DNA of 64,000 nt, taken from the NCBI RefSeq assembly GCF_048771995.1, contig NC_133028.1, positions 73,578,501 through 73,642,500 of the forward strand. The letters are read 5' to 3'. Position 1 is the stretch's first letter; each line of letters begins with the position of its first letter. Source of the DNA: Taeniopygia guttata. Taxonomy: Eukaryota > Chordata > Aves > Passeriformes > Estrildidae. A program made the position numbers and the translations under genes. Positions 36,776 through 49,441 of this stretch are shown here, in pieces. The notes under the pieces were generated by a model that searched no databases, was not told the DNA's origin, and saw only the letters and a program-made list of their open reading frames with translations.

Positions 36776-39700
36776 ATCACTGGGGCTGGGAAAGGGCATT
36801 TGTAGGGCGGGTGCTCTAATCACTGCTGGCCTGGCAAAGGGACTGCACACACCATAGGAACCGAAGGGCTGGCACTGGCACTCTGGGGCTGGCCTTGTGA
36901 CTGAAACTAGAACAGGATCTGTAGTGAGGAGATGGGGCTCTAACATTGCGCCTGAAAAACACAGCAATGCACTCATATGCTCTTGGTCTGCGACGCCACC
37001 AGTGGGGCTGGGGGCAAAGTCACTCTGGGGCTGGCACAGGGACTCTGGGGCTGGCCTTGTGACTAAAACTAGAACAGGATCTGTAGTGAGGAGATGGGGC
37101 TCTAACATTGCGCCTGAAAAACACAGCAATGCACTCATATGCTCTTGGTCTGCGACGCCACCAGTGGGGCTGGGGGCAAAGTCACTCTGGCGCTGGCACA
37201 GGGACTATGGGCTGCTTGCGGCGACATCCCTTTACGCCTCTGACACAGATGCTATGGCTGGGCTTGTGACTGGAACTAGAACAGCATGTGTAGGGAGGAG
37301 ATGGGGCTCTAACATTGCACCTGAAAAACACCCCAATGCACTCATATGCTCTTGGTCTGCGACGGCACCAGAGGGGCTGGGGGCAAAGTCACTCTGGGGC
37401 TGGCCTTGTGACTAAAACTAGAACAGGATCTGTAGGGAGGAGATGGGGCTCTAACATTGTGCTTGAAAAACACCCCAATGCACTCATATGCTCTTGGTCT
37501 GCGACACAACCAGTGGGGCTGGGGGCAAAGTCACTCTGGGGCTGGCACAGGGGCTCTGCAGCTGGCCTTGTTACTGAAAACGGATAAGGAATTCTATGGC
37601 TGAGAACAGGGTGGTGGGCCTTGAATTCCAGTGATACAGGGGCACACATAGTGGCTGGCCATTGCTGGGTGGCAGTCAGATCCCTGCGGGTTGGGATACT
37701 GATGTTGGGCTGGCTTTAGAGACCCCGCGCCTGGAGCTGAAGTGCTGCTGAGCTGGAGATAAGGCCAAGATCACCCCGTGAAGCTGGAGAAACGCAGAGC
37801 TGGAGCTGAAGAAGAGAGCTGGCAGTATAATAAAGCTTGTGGGTCAAAAGCTGAGATCACTGGGGCTGGGAAAGGGCATTTGTAGGGCGGGTGCTCTAAT
37901 CACTGCTGGCCTGGCAAAGGGACTGCACACACCATAGGAACCGAAGGGCTGGCACTGGCACTCTGGGGCTGGCCTTGTGTCTGAAACTAGAACAGGATCT
38001 GTAGGGAGGAGATGGGGCTCTAACATTGCGCCTGAAAAACACTCCAATGCACTCATATGCTCTTGGTCTGCGACGCCACCAGTGGGGCTGGGGGCAAAGT
38101 CACTCTGGCGCTGGCACAGGGACTATGGGCTGCTTGCGGCGACATCCCTTTACGCCTCTGACACAGATGCTATGGCTGGGCTTGTGACTGCAACTAGAAC
38201 AGGATCTGTAGGGAGGAGATGGGGCTCTAACGTTGCGCCTGAAAAACACAGCAATGCACTCATATGCTCTTGGTCTGCGACGCCACCAGTGGGGCTGGGG
38301 GCAAAGTCACTCTGGCACTGGCACAGGGACTATGGGCTGCTTGCGGCGACATCCCTTTACGCCTCTGACACAGATGCTATGGCTGGGCTTGTGACTGGAA
38401 CTAGAACAGCATGTGTAGGGAGGAGATGGGGCTCTAACATTGCGCCTGAAAAACACCCCAATGCACTCATATGCTCTTGGTCTGCGACGGCACCAGTGGG
38501 GCTGGGGGCAAAGTCACTCTGGGGCTGGCAAAGGCACTCTGGGGCTGGCCTTGTGACTAAAACTAGAACAGGATCTGTAGGGAGGAGATGGGGCTCTAAC
38601 ATTGTGCTTGAAAAACACTCCAATGCACTCATATGCTCTTGGTCTGCGACGCCACCAGTGGGGCTGGGGGCAAAGTCACTCTGGCGCTGGCACAGGGACT
38701 ATGGGCTGATTGCGGCGACATCCCTTTACGCCTCTGACACAGATGCTATGGCTGGGCTTGTGACTGGAACTAGAACAGCATGTGTAGGGAGGAGATGGGG
38801 CTCTAACATTGCGCCTGAAAAACACAGCAATGCACTCATATGCTCTTGGTCTGCGACGCCACCAGTGGGGCTGGGGGCAAAGTCACTCTGGGGCTGGCAC
38901 TGGGACTCTGCAGCTGGCCTTGTTACTGAAAACGGATAAGGAATTCTATGGCTGAGAACAGGGTTGTGGGCCTTGAATTCAGGTGATTCAGGGGCACACA
39001 TAGTGGCTGGCCATTGCTGGGTGGCAGTCAGATCCCTGCGGGCTGGGATATTGATGGTGGGCTGGCTTTAGACACCCCGCGGGCTGAGCTGAAGTGCCGC
39101 TGAGCTGGAGACAAGGCCAAGATCCCCCCTGTGAAGCTGGAGAAACGCAGAGCTGGAGCTGAAGAAGAGAGCTGGCAGTATAATAAAGCTTGTGGGTCAA
39201 AAGCTGAGATCACTGGGGCTGGGAAAGGGCATTTGTAGGGCGGGTGCTCTAATCACTGCTGGCCTGGCAAAGGGACTGCACACACCATAGGAACCGAAGG
39301 GCTGGCACTGGCACTCTGGCGCTGGCCTTGTCACTGAAACTAGAACAGGATCTGTAGGGAGGAGATGGGGCTCTAACATTGCGCCTGAAAAACACCCCAA
39401 TGCACTCATATGCTCTTGGTCTGCGACGCCACCAGTGGGGCTGGGGGCAAAGTCACTCTGGGGCTGGCACAGGGGCTCTGCAGCTGGCCTTGTCACTGAA
39501 ACTAGAACAGGATCTGTAGGGAGGAGATGGGGCTCTAACATTGTGCTTGAAAAACACTCCAATGCACTCATATGCTCTTGGTCTGCGACGCCACCAGTGG
39601 GGCTGGGGGCAAAGTCACTCTGGCGCTGGCACAGGGACTATGGGCTGCTTGCGGCGACATCCCTTTACGCCTCTGACACAGATGCTATGGCTGGGCTTGT

Positions 39701-42700
39701 GACTGGAACTAGAACAGCATGTGTAGGGAGGAGATGGGGCTCTAACATTGCGCCTGAAAAACACCCCAATGCACTCATATGCTCTTGGTCTGCGACGGCA
39801 CCAGAGGGGCTGGGGGCAAAGTCACTCTGGGGCTGGCACTGGCACTCTGGGGCTGGCCTTGTTACTGAAAACCGATTAGGAATTCTATGGCTGAGAACAG
39901 GGTGGTGGGTCTTGAATTCCAGTGATACAGGGGCACACATAGTGGCTGGCCATTGCTGGGTGGCAGTCAGATCCCTGCGGGTTGGGATACTGATGTTGGG
40001 CTGGCTTTAGAGACCCCGCGCCTGGAGCTGAAGTGCTGCTGAGCTGGAGATAAGGCCAAGATCACCCCGTGAAGCTGGAGAAACGCAGAGCTGGAGCTGA
40101 AGAAGAGAGCTGGCAGTATAATAAAGCTTGTGGGTCAAAAGCTGAGATCACTGGGGCTGGGAAAGGGCATTTGTAGGGCGGGTGCTCTAATCACTGCTGG
40201 CCTGGCAAAGGGACTGCACACACCATAGGAACCGAAGGGCTGGCACTGGCACTCTGGGGCTGGCCTTGTGTCTGAAACTAGAACAGGATCTGTAGTGAGG
40301 AGATGGGGCTCTAACATTGCGCCTGAAAAACACCCCAATGCACTCATATGCTCTTGGTCTGCGACGCCACCAGTGGGGCTGGGGGCAAAGTCACTCTGGC
40401 GCTGGCACAGGCACTCTGCTGCTGGCCTTGTGACTGAAACTAGAACAGGATCTGTAGGGAGGAGATGGGGCTCTAACATTGCTCCTGAAAAACACTCCAA
40501 TGCACTCATATGCTCTTGGTCTGCGACACAACCAGTGGGGCTGGGGGCAAAGTCACTCTGGGGCTGGCACAGGCACTCTGGGGCTGGCCTTGTTACTGAA
40601 AACCGATAAGGAATTCTATGGCTGAGAACAGGGTGGTGGGCCTTGAATTCCAGTGATACAGGGGCACACATAGTGGCTGGCCATTGCTGGGTGGCAGTCA
40701 GATCCCTGCGGGCTGGGATATTGATGGTGGGCTGGCTTTAGAGACCCCGCGGGCTGAGCTGAAGTGCCGCTGAGCTGGAGACAAGGCCAAGATCACCCCT
40801 GTGAAGCTGGAGAAACGCAGAGCTGGAGCTGAAGAAGAGAGCTGGCAGTATAATAAAGCTTGTGGGTCAAAAGCTGAGATCACTGGGGCTGGGAAAGGGC
40901 ATTTGTAGGGCGGGTGCTCTAATCACTGCTGGCCTGGCAAAGGGACTGCACACACCATAGGAACCAAAGGGCTGGCACTGGCACTCTGGCGCTGGCCTTG
41001 TCATTGAAACTAGAACAGGATCTGTAGGGAGGAGATGGGGCTCTAACATTGCGCCTGAAAAACACCCCAATGCACTCATATGCTCTTGGTCTGCGACGCC
41101 ACCAGTGGGGCTGGGGGCAAAGTCACTCTGGGGCTGGCACAGTGACTCTGGGGCTGGCCTTGTCACTGAAACTAGAACAGGATCTGTAGGGAGGAGATGG
41201 GGCTCTAACATTGCTCCTGAAAAACACAGCAATGCACTCATATGCTCTTGGTCTGCGACGCCACCAGTGGGGCTGGGGGCAAAATCACTCTGGGGCTGGC
41301 ACAGTGACTCTGGGGCTGGCCTTGTGACTAAAACTAGAACAGGATCTGTAGGGAGGAGATGGGGCTCTAACATTGTGCTTGAAAAACACTCCAATGCACT
41401 CCTATGCTCTTGGTCTGCGACGACACCAGTGGGGCTGGGGGCAAAGTCACTCTGGCGCTGGCACAGGGACTATGGGCTGCTTGCGGCGACATCCCTTTAC
41501 GCCTCTGACACAGATGCTATGGCTGGGCTTGTGACTGGAACTAGAACAGCATGTGTAGGGAGGAGATGGGGCTCTAACGTTGCGCCTGAAAAACACCCCA
41601 ATGCACTCATATGCTCTTGGTCTGCGACGGCACCAGAGGGGCTGGGGGCAAAGTCACTCTGGGGCTGGCCTTGTGACTAAAACTAGAACAGGATCTGTAG
41701 GGAGGAGATGGGGCTCTAACATTGTGCTTGAAAAACACCCCAATGCACTCATATGCTCTTGGTCTGCGACACAACCAGTGGGGCTGGGGGCAAACTCACT
41801 CTGGGGCTGGCACAGGCACTCTGGGGCTGGCCTTGTCACTGAAACTAGAACAGGATCTGTAGGGAGGAGATGGGGCTCTAACATTGCGCCTGAAAAACAC
41901 AGCAATGCACTCATATGCTCTTGGTCTGCGACGCCACCAGTGGGGCTAGGGGCAAAGTCACTCTGGGGCTGGCACAGGCACTCTGGGGCTGGCCTTGTTA
42001 CTGAAAACCGATAAGGAATTCTATGGCTGAGAACAGGGTGGTGGGCCTTGAATTCCAGTGATACAGGGGCACACATAGTGGCTGGCCATTGCTGGGTGGC
42101 AGTCAGATCCCTGCGGGCTGGGATACTGATGGTGGGCTGGCTTTAGAGACCCCGCGCCTGGAGCTGAAGTGCTGCTGAGCTGGAGATAAGGCCAAGATCA
42201 CCCCGTGAAGCTGGAGAAACGCAGAGCTGGAGCTGAAGAAGAGAGCTGGCAGTATAATAAAGCTTGTGGGTCAAAAGCTGAGATCACTGGGGCTGGGAAA
42301 GGGCATTTGTAGGGCGGGTGCTCTAATCACTGCTGGCCTGGCAAAGGGACTGCACACACCATAGGAACCGAAGGGCTGGCACTGGCACTCTGGGGCTGGC
42401 CTTGTGTCTGAAACTAGAACAGGATCTGTAGGGAGGAGATGGGGCTCTAACATTGCGCCTGAAAAACACCCCAATGCACTCATATGCTCTTGGTCTGCGA
42501 CGCCACCAGTGGGGCTGGGGGCAAAGTCACTCTGGCGCTGGCACAGGCACTCTGGGGCTGGCCTTGTGACTGAAACTAGAACAGGATCTGTAGGGAGGAG
42601 ATGGGGCTCTAACATTGCGCCTGAAAAACACTCCAATGCACTCATATGCTCTTGGTCTGCGACGCCACCAGTGGGGCTGGGGGCAAAGTCACTCTGGGGC

Positions 42701-45700
42701 TGACACTGGCACTCTGGGGCTGGCCTTGTCACTGAAACTAGAACAGGATCTGTAGGGAGGAGATGGGGCTCTAACATTGCGCCTGAAAAACACCCCAATG
42801 CACTCATATGCTCTTGGTCTGCGACGCCACCAGTGGGGCTGGGGGCAAAGTCACTCTGGCGCTGGCACAGGCACTCTGCTGCTGGCCTTGTGACTGAAAC
42901 TAGAACAGGATCTGTAGGGAGGAGATGGGGCTCTAACCTTGCGCCTGAAAAACACAGCAATGCACTCATATGCTTATGGTCTGCGACGCCACCAGTGGGG
43001 CTGGGGGCAAAGTCACTCTGGGGCTGGCAAAGGCACTCTGGGGCTGGCCTTGTGACTAAAACTAGAACAGGATCTGTAGGGAGGAGATGGGGCTCTAACA
43101 TTGCGCCTGAAAAACACAGCAATGCACTCATATGCTCTTGGTCTGCGACGCCACCAGTGGGGCTGGGGGCAAAGTCACTCTGGGGCTGGCACAGGCACTC
43201 TGCAGCTGGCCTTGTTACTGAAAACCGATAAGGAATTCTATGGCTGAGAACAGGCTGGTGGGCCTTGAATTCAGGTGATTCAGGGGCACACATAGTGGCT
43301 GGCCATTGCTGGGTGGCAGTCAGATCCCTGCGGGCTGGGATATTGATGGTGGGCTGGCTTTAGACACCCCGCGGGCTGAGCTGAAGTGCCGCTGAGCTGG
43401 AGACAAGGCCAAGATCACCCCTGTGAAGCTGGAGAAACGCAGAGCTGGAGCTGAAGAAGAGAGCTGGCAGTATAATAAAGCTTGTGGGTCAAAAGCTGAG
43501 ATCACTGGGGCTGGGAAAGGGCATTTGTAGGGCGGGTGCTCTAATCACTGCTGGCCTGGCAAAGGGACTGCACACACCATAGGAACCAAAGGGCTGGCAC
43601 TGGCACTCTGGCGCTGGCCTTGTCACTGAAACTAGAACAGGATCTGTAGGGAGGAGATGGGGCTCTAACATTGCGCCTGAAAAACACCCCAATGCACTCA
43701 TATGCTCTTGGTCTGCGACGACACCAGTGGGGCTGGGGGCAAAGTCACTCTGGCGCTGGCACAGGGACTATGGGCTGCTTGCGGCGACATCCCTTTACGC
43801 CTCTGACACAGATGCTATGGCTGGGCTTGTGACTGGAACTAGAACAGCATGTGTAGGGAGGAGATGGGGCTCTAACATTGCGCCTGAAAAACACCCCAAT
43901 GCACTCATATGCTCTTGGTCTGCGACACAACCAGTGGGGCTGGGGGCAAAGTCACTCTGGGGCTGGCACAGGCACTCTGGGGCTGGCCTTGTTACTGAAA
44001 ACCGATAAGGAATTCTATGGCTGAGAACAGGCTGGTGGGCCTTGAATTCCAGTGATACAGGGGCACACATAGTGGCTGGCCATTGCTGGGTGGCAGTCAG
44101 ATCCCTGCGGGTTGGGATACTGATGTTGGGCTGGCTTTAGAGACCCCGCGCCTGGAGCTGAAGTGCTGCTGAGCTGGAGATAAGGCCAAGATCACCCCGT
44201 GAAGCTGGAGAAACGCAGAGCTGGAGCTGAAGAAGAGAGCTGGCAGTATAATAAAGCTTGTGGGTCAAAAGCTGAGATCACTGGGGCTGGGAAAGGGCAT
44301 TTGTAGGGCGGGTGCTCTAATCACTGCTGGCCTGGCAAAGGGACTGCACACACCATAGGAACCGAAGGGCTGGCACTGGCACTCTGGGGCTGGCCTTGTG
44401 TCTGAAACTAGAACAGGATCTGTAGGGAGGAGATGGGGCTCTAACATTGCGCCTGAAAAACACCCCAATGCACTCATATGCTCTTGGTCTGCGACGCCAC
44501 CAGTGGGGCTGGGGGCAAAGTCACTCTGGCGCTGGCACAGGCACTCTGCTGCTGGCCTTGTGACTGAAACTAGAACAGGATCTGTAGGGAGGAGATGGGG
44601 CTCTAACATTGCGCCTGAAAAACACAGCAATGCACTCATATGCTCTTGGTCTGCGACGCCACCAGTGGGGCTGGGGGCAAAGTCACTCTGGGGCTGGCAC
44701 AGTGACTCTGGGGCTGGCCTTGTGACTAAAACTAGAACAGGATCTGTAGGGAGGAGATGGGGCTCTAACATTGCGCCTGAAAAACACTCCAATGCACTCA
44801 TATGCTCTTGGTCTGCGACGCCACCAGTGGGGCTGGGGGCAAAGTCACTCTGGGGCTGGCACAGGCACTCTGCAGCTGGCCTTGTTACTGAAAACCGATA
44901 AGGAATTCTATGGCTGAGAACAGGCTGGTGGGCCTTGAATTCCAGTGATACAGGGGCACACATAGTGGCTGGCCATTGCTGGGTGGCAGTCAGATCCCTG
45001 CGGGCTGGGATACTGATGGTGGGCTGGCTTTAGAGACCCCGCGCCTGGAGCTGAAGTTCCGCTGAGCTGGAGACAAGGCCAAGATCACCCCTGTGAAGCT
45101 GGAGAAACGCAGAGCTGGAGCTGAAGAAGAGAGCTGGCAGTATAATAAAGCTTGTGGGTCAAAAGCTGAGATCACTGGGGCTGGGAAAGGGCATTTGTAG
45201 GGCGGGTGCTCTAATCACTGCTGGCCTGGCAAAGGGACTGCACACACCATAGGAACCGAAGGGCTGGCACTGGCACTCTGGGGCTGGCCTTGTGTCTGAA
45301 ACTAGAACAGGATCAGTAGGGAGGAGATGGGGCTCTAACGTTGCGCCTGAAAAACACTCCAATGCACTCATATGCTCTTGGTCTGCGACGCCACCAGTGG
45401 GGCTGGGGGCAGAGTCACTCTGGCGCTGGCACAGGGACTATGGGCTGCTTGCGGCGACATCCCTTTACGCCTCTGACACAGATGCTATGGCTGGGCTTGT
45501 GACTGGAACTAGAACAGCATGTGTAGGGAGGAGATGGGGCTCTAACATTGCGCCTGAAAAACACCCCAATGCACTCATATGCTCTTGGTCTGCGACGCCA
45601 CCAGTGGGGCTGGGGGCAAAGTCACTCTGGCGCTGGCACAGGCACTCTGGGGCTGGCCTTGTGACTAAAACTAGAACAGGATCTGTAGGGAGGAGATGGG

Positions 45701-48082
45701 GCTCTAACATTGTGCTTGAAAAACACTCCAATGCACTCATATGCTCTTGGTCTGCGACGACACCAGTGGGGCTGGGGGCAAAGTCACTCTGGGGCTGGCA
45801 CAGGCACTCTGGGGCTGGCCTTGTTACTGAAAACCGATAAGGAATTCTATGGCTGAGAACAGGCTGGTGGGCCTTGAATTCCAGTGATACAGGGGCACAC
45901 ATAGTGGCTGGCCATTGCTGGGTGGCAGTCAGATCCCTGTGGGCTGGGATACTGATGGTGGGCTGGGTTTAGACACCCCGCGGCTGGAGCTGAAGTGCCG
46001 CTGAGCTGGAGACAAGGCCAAGATCACCCCTGTGAAGCTGGAGAAACGCAGAGCTGGAGCTGAAGAAGAGAGCTGGCAGTATAATAAAGCTTGTGGGTCA
46101 AAAGCTGAGATCACTGGGGCTGGGAAAGGGCATTTGTAGGGCGGGTGCTCTAATCACTGCTGGCCTGGCAAAGGGACTGCACACACCATAGGAACCGAAG
46201 GGCTGGCACAGGCACTCTGGCGCTGGCCTTGTGACTGAAACTAGAACAGGATCTGTAGGGAGGAGATGGGGCTCTAACATTGCGCCTGAAAAACACCCCA
46301 ATGCACTCATATGCTCTTGGTCTGCGACGCCACCAGTGGGGCTGGGGGCAAAGTCACTCTGGCGCTGGCACAGGGACTATGGGCTGCTTGCGGCGACATC
46401 CCTTTACGCCTCTGACACAGATGCTATGGCTGGGCTTGTGACTGGAACTAGAACAGCATGTGTAGGGAGGAGATGGGGCTCTAACATTGCGCCTGAAAAA
46501 CACTCCAATGCACTCATATGCTCTTGGTCTGCGACGCCACCAGTGGGGCTGGGGGCAAAGTCACTCTGGGGCTGGCACAGGCACTCTGCAGCTGGCCTTG
46601 TTACTGAAAACCGATAAGGAATTCTATGGCTGAGAACAGGCTGGTGGGCCTTGAATTCCAGTGATACAGGGGCACACATAGTGGCTGGCCATTGCTGGGT
46701 GGCAGTCAGATCCCTGCGGGCTGGGATACTGATGGTGGGCTGGCTTTAGAGACCCCGCGCCTGGAGCTGAAGTGCTGCTGAGCTGGAGATAAGGCCAAGA
46801 TCACCCCGTGAAGCTGGAGAAATGCAGAGCTGGAGCCGAAGAAGTGAGCTGGCAGTATAATAAAGCTTGTGGGTCAAAAGCTGAGATCACTGGGGCTGGG
46901 AAAGGGCATTTGTAGGGCGGGTGCTCTAATCACTGCTGGCCTGGCAAAGGGACTGCACACACCATAGGAACCGAAGGGCTGGCACTGGCACTCTGGGGCT
47001 GGCCTTGTGTCTGAAACTAGAACAGGATCTGTAGGGAGGAGATGGGGCTCTAACATTGCGCCTGAAAAACACTCCAATGCACTCATATGCTCTTGGTCTG
47101 CGACGCCACCAGTGGGGCTGGGGGCAAAGTCACTCTGGGGCTGGCACTGGCACTCTGGGGCTGGCCTTGTGACTGAAACTAGAACAGGATCTGTAGGGAG
47201 GAGATGGGGCTCTAACATTGCGCCTGAAAAACACAGCAATGCACTCATATGCTCTTGGTCTGCGACGCCACCAGTGGGGCTGGGGGCAAAGTCACTCTGG
47301 GGCTGGCACAGGGACTCTGCAGCTGGCCTTGTTACTGAAAACGGATAAGGAATTCTATGGCTGAGAACAGGGTTGTGGGCCTTGAATTCAGGTGATTCAG
47401 GGGCACACATAGTGGCTGGCCATTGCTGGGTGGCAGTCAGATCCCTGCGGGCTGGGTTATTGATGGTGGGCTGGGTTTAGACACCCCGCGGGCTGAGCTG
47501 AAGTGCTGCTGAGCTGGAGATAAGGCCAAGATCACCCCTGTGAAGCTGGAGAAACGCAGAGCTGGAGCTGAAGAAGAGAGCTGGCAGTATAATAAAGCTT
47601 GTGGGTCAAAAGCTGAGATCACTGGGGCTGGGAAAGGGCATTTGTAGGGCGGGTGCTCTAATCACTGCTGGCCTGGCAAAGGGACTGCACACACCATGGG
47701 AACCGAAGGGCTGGCACTGGCACTCTGGGGCTGGCCTTGTCACTGAAACTAGAACAGGATCTGTAGTGAGGAGGTGGGGCTCTAACATTGCGCCTGAAAA
47801 ACACAGCAATGCACTCATATGCTCTTGGTCTGCGAAGCCACCAGTGGGGCTGGGGGCAAAGTCACTCTGGGGCTGGCACAGTGACTCTGGGGCTGGCCCT
47901 GTGACTAAAACTAGAACAGGATCTGTAGGGAGGAGATGGGGCTCTAACATTGCGCCTGAAAAACACAGCAATGCACTCATATGCTCTTGGTCTGCGACAC
48001 CACCAGTGGGGCTGGGGGCAAAGTCACTCTGGGGCTGGCACTGGGACTCTGGGGCTGGCCTTGTGACTGAAACTAGAACAGG
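36735..48082 (+). repeat. Satellite array 3, 11 kb
   Basis: Heads lie near 36,771, 37,851, 39,204, 40,141, 40,874, 42,277, 43,496, 44,272, 45,166, 46,105, 46,881 and 47,613. The left part duplicates 8,335-16,200. The right end is more diverged: private changes appear near 46,822-46,851 (AATGCAGAG, GAGCCGAAG), 47,697 (CCATGGG for CCATAGG), 47,772, 47,836 and 47,898. Edge units diverging while inner units stay alike is the usual mark of homogenisation by unequal exchange. Confidence 0.95.
39197..44252 (+). repeat. Duplicated block Q, copy 3
   Basis: Third occurrence, inside the large repeat of 1-16,200. One unit (about 40,141-40,874) carries a core with ACAACCAGTGGGG where the other copies have GCCACCAGTGGGG, a sign of local gene conversion. 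Confidence 0.85.
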
Positions 48083-48538
48083 ATGTATGGTATGTGTATA
48101 TGTTTTAATCGTGTAACCAGATGGATTAATAAAAGGCAACACCCGTAGCAGGTTTCTGTTGGATCTGTGTCTGTGAGAAGTGGGCTGTGTGCTGGAGAAG
48201 GAGAGCCGCTGTTGGAGAGTTGCAATAGTGACAGGTGTGAGCTGTGAGGATGATGAGGGCTCAGAGCAGCCCCAGGTGCGAGCTATGAGGATGAGGAGGA
48301 GGGGGTGGCTCCTGCCGGTGGGAGGTTGTTTTAGGGCGAGGGTTTGCTGCCGCTGGCTTTTGCATGGAGATGCTGGAGAAGAGGAGTTTATGGGGGGCTC
48401 CTGGGGCTGTCTCATGGAAGGACGGTGAGCGCTTCGGACAGGGTCCGGGGGATCACCTGGATACGCACTTGGGGATGTGGTGCATTGCTCGAAGGAGGAG
48501 CCGAGGGACAAACCTTTGTGCCGAGAAGCAGCGGCCAA
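47606..48538 (-). other. 310-codon minus-strand open frame crossing array 3 into module U
   Basis: An ATG frame begins at 48,538 inside the island 1 leader, runs leftwards for about 150 codons of unique sequence, and continues through two cores and a head. The same frame is open at 30,993-31,925 (310 codons) and 2,756-3,526 (256 codons, one core fewer). The unique part is Ser/Pro/Arg-rich and shows few amino-acid changes between copies. I recognise no domain. It may be chance, because the 54-codon cores are open on both strands. Confidence 0.2.
48083..48182 (+). terminator. Poly(A)-site-like sequence ending array 3
   Basis: Third copy of the array-exit sequence: TGTA elements, AATAAA near 48,128, then a GT-rich stretch. 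It is unchanged although this module copy is otherwise diverged. Confidence 0.45.
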
Positions 48539-49441
48539 ACAGGTGAGCCCGTGCGCCTTTGTAGCGGGGACTTTTCTCCTTTCCCTTTTGAATTTTGTCC
48601 TTCTGAGGTTGAAATGAGGGGGCTGCCCTGTTGTCCCTCCTTTTAAGGGGTTTGGATTGAGGTAAAATTGTGCCTTTTGCCATCATTTGAGGCAAGCCCC
48701 TTCTTTTCTGCTCTTCTAGGGGATGCGATGGAAGGGGAGCCCACATTTCTTTGCCCTTGTTCAAGTGAGGTGGGCGCCCGAGCGTGGCGTCAGTTTCGGG
48801 GCTTCACAGGAAGGGAGGCGCAGCTGTGGCAGCGCTGGCAGGGTGGGCATGGGGCTGCGCCGCTGCATTTGGGGCGCTTCTGCCCCTGGCCCGGCAGCGA
48901 AGGGTCCGGCGCGGGAGCCCCGCTGGCAGTGGCTGGGGATGGCCGAGGCGGGAGGGGAGTTTGGCACGGCGGGGCTGCCGCGGGACTGCCGGAGCCGCGC
49001 CGGTGCGAGCCGTGCGGAGCCGAGGGGAGCTTTGGCCGGGCCGGCGGGCGGGGCAGGCGGCGCGGGCGCTGCGCCGGTGCCGGCCGGTGCCGCCGCTCCG
49101 TCCGCTCCGGGCGCGGGGCTCGGGCGCCGCCGGGGCCCCCCGGGCCCGGTGCCGGCCCCGCCGGGCCGGGGGGAGCGGGCGGGGGTCTCCCGGCGCGGCG
49201 CCGCCTCTGCCTGCCCGAGGAGCCGCTTTCCTGCCGGGAGCGCGGCTTCTCATTTTCCAGCCTTCCTGCCTGGGGTGGCTGTGAGGTGGTTCTGGGGAAC
49301 TTATCGGATCGTTTTCTGTTGTCCGGAGTTGGTGTGGGAGAAGGGCCGTGGGGCACTTTTTGGTTGTTACGGTTCTCGCTTCAGGCGCTGATGACAAGGG
49401 GTTTTTTTTGGCTTGAGTGTTGTTGTTTGGTTTCTTTTTGA
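48157..49441 (+). other. Candidate two-exon transcript over CpG island 1, copy C
   Basis: Donor GTGAGC at 48,543 and acceptor before 48,720, as in copies A and B. Despite substitutions, both splice signals are intact. An expanded T run near 49,402 shifts the frame end to 49,441. Survival of the splice signals is weak support for a real intron. Confidence 0.35.

Larger units (their letters stand above)
28239..45000 (+). repeat. Large segmental duplication of 1-16,200
   Basis: About 16-17 kb repeats 1-16,200 almost base for base, including all of module U. The offset grows in steps: 28,238, then +162 (one extra core near 31,300), then +1 (a T run near 33,480), then +407 (one extra tail and head near 37,560). 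After about 45,000 the two copies diverge. The differences argue against a simple assembly duplicate, though long reads would settle it. Confidence 0.85.

Noticed and set aside
1..48082. CRISPR-like or ribosomal repeat array.
   Set aside because: Repeats adjoin without unique spacers, units are 0.7-1.4 kb, and no rRNA or cas genes are present.
8335..48082. Known avian repeat loci such as the chicken MHM locus or W-specific satellites.
   Set aside because: Similar in concept (tandem, possibly transcribed) but I could not match the sequence from memory, so no identity is claimed.
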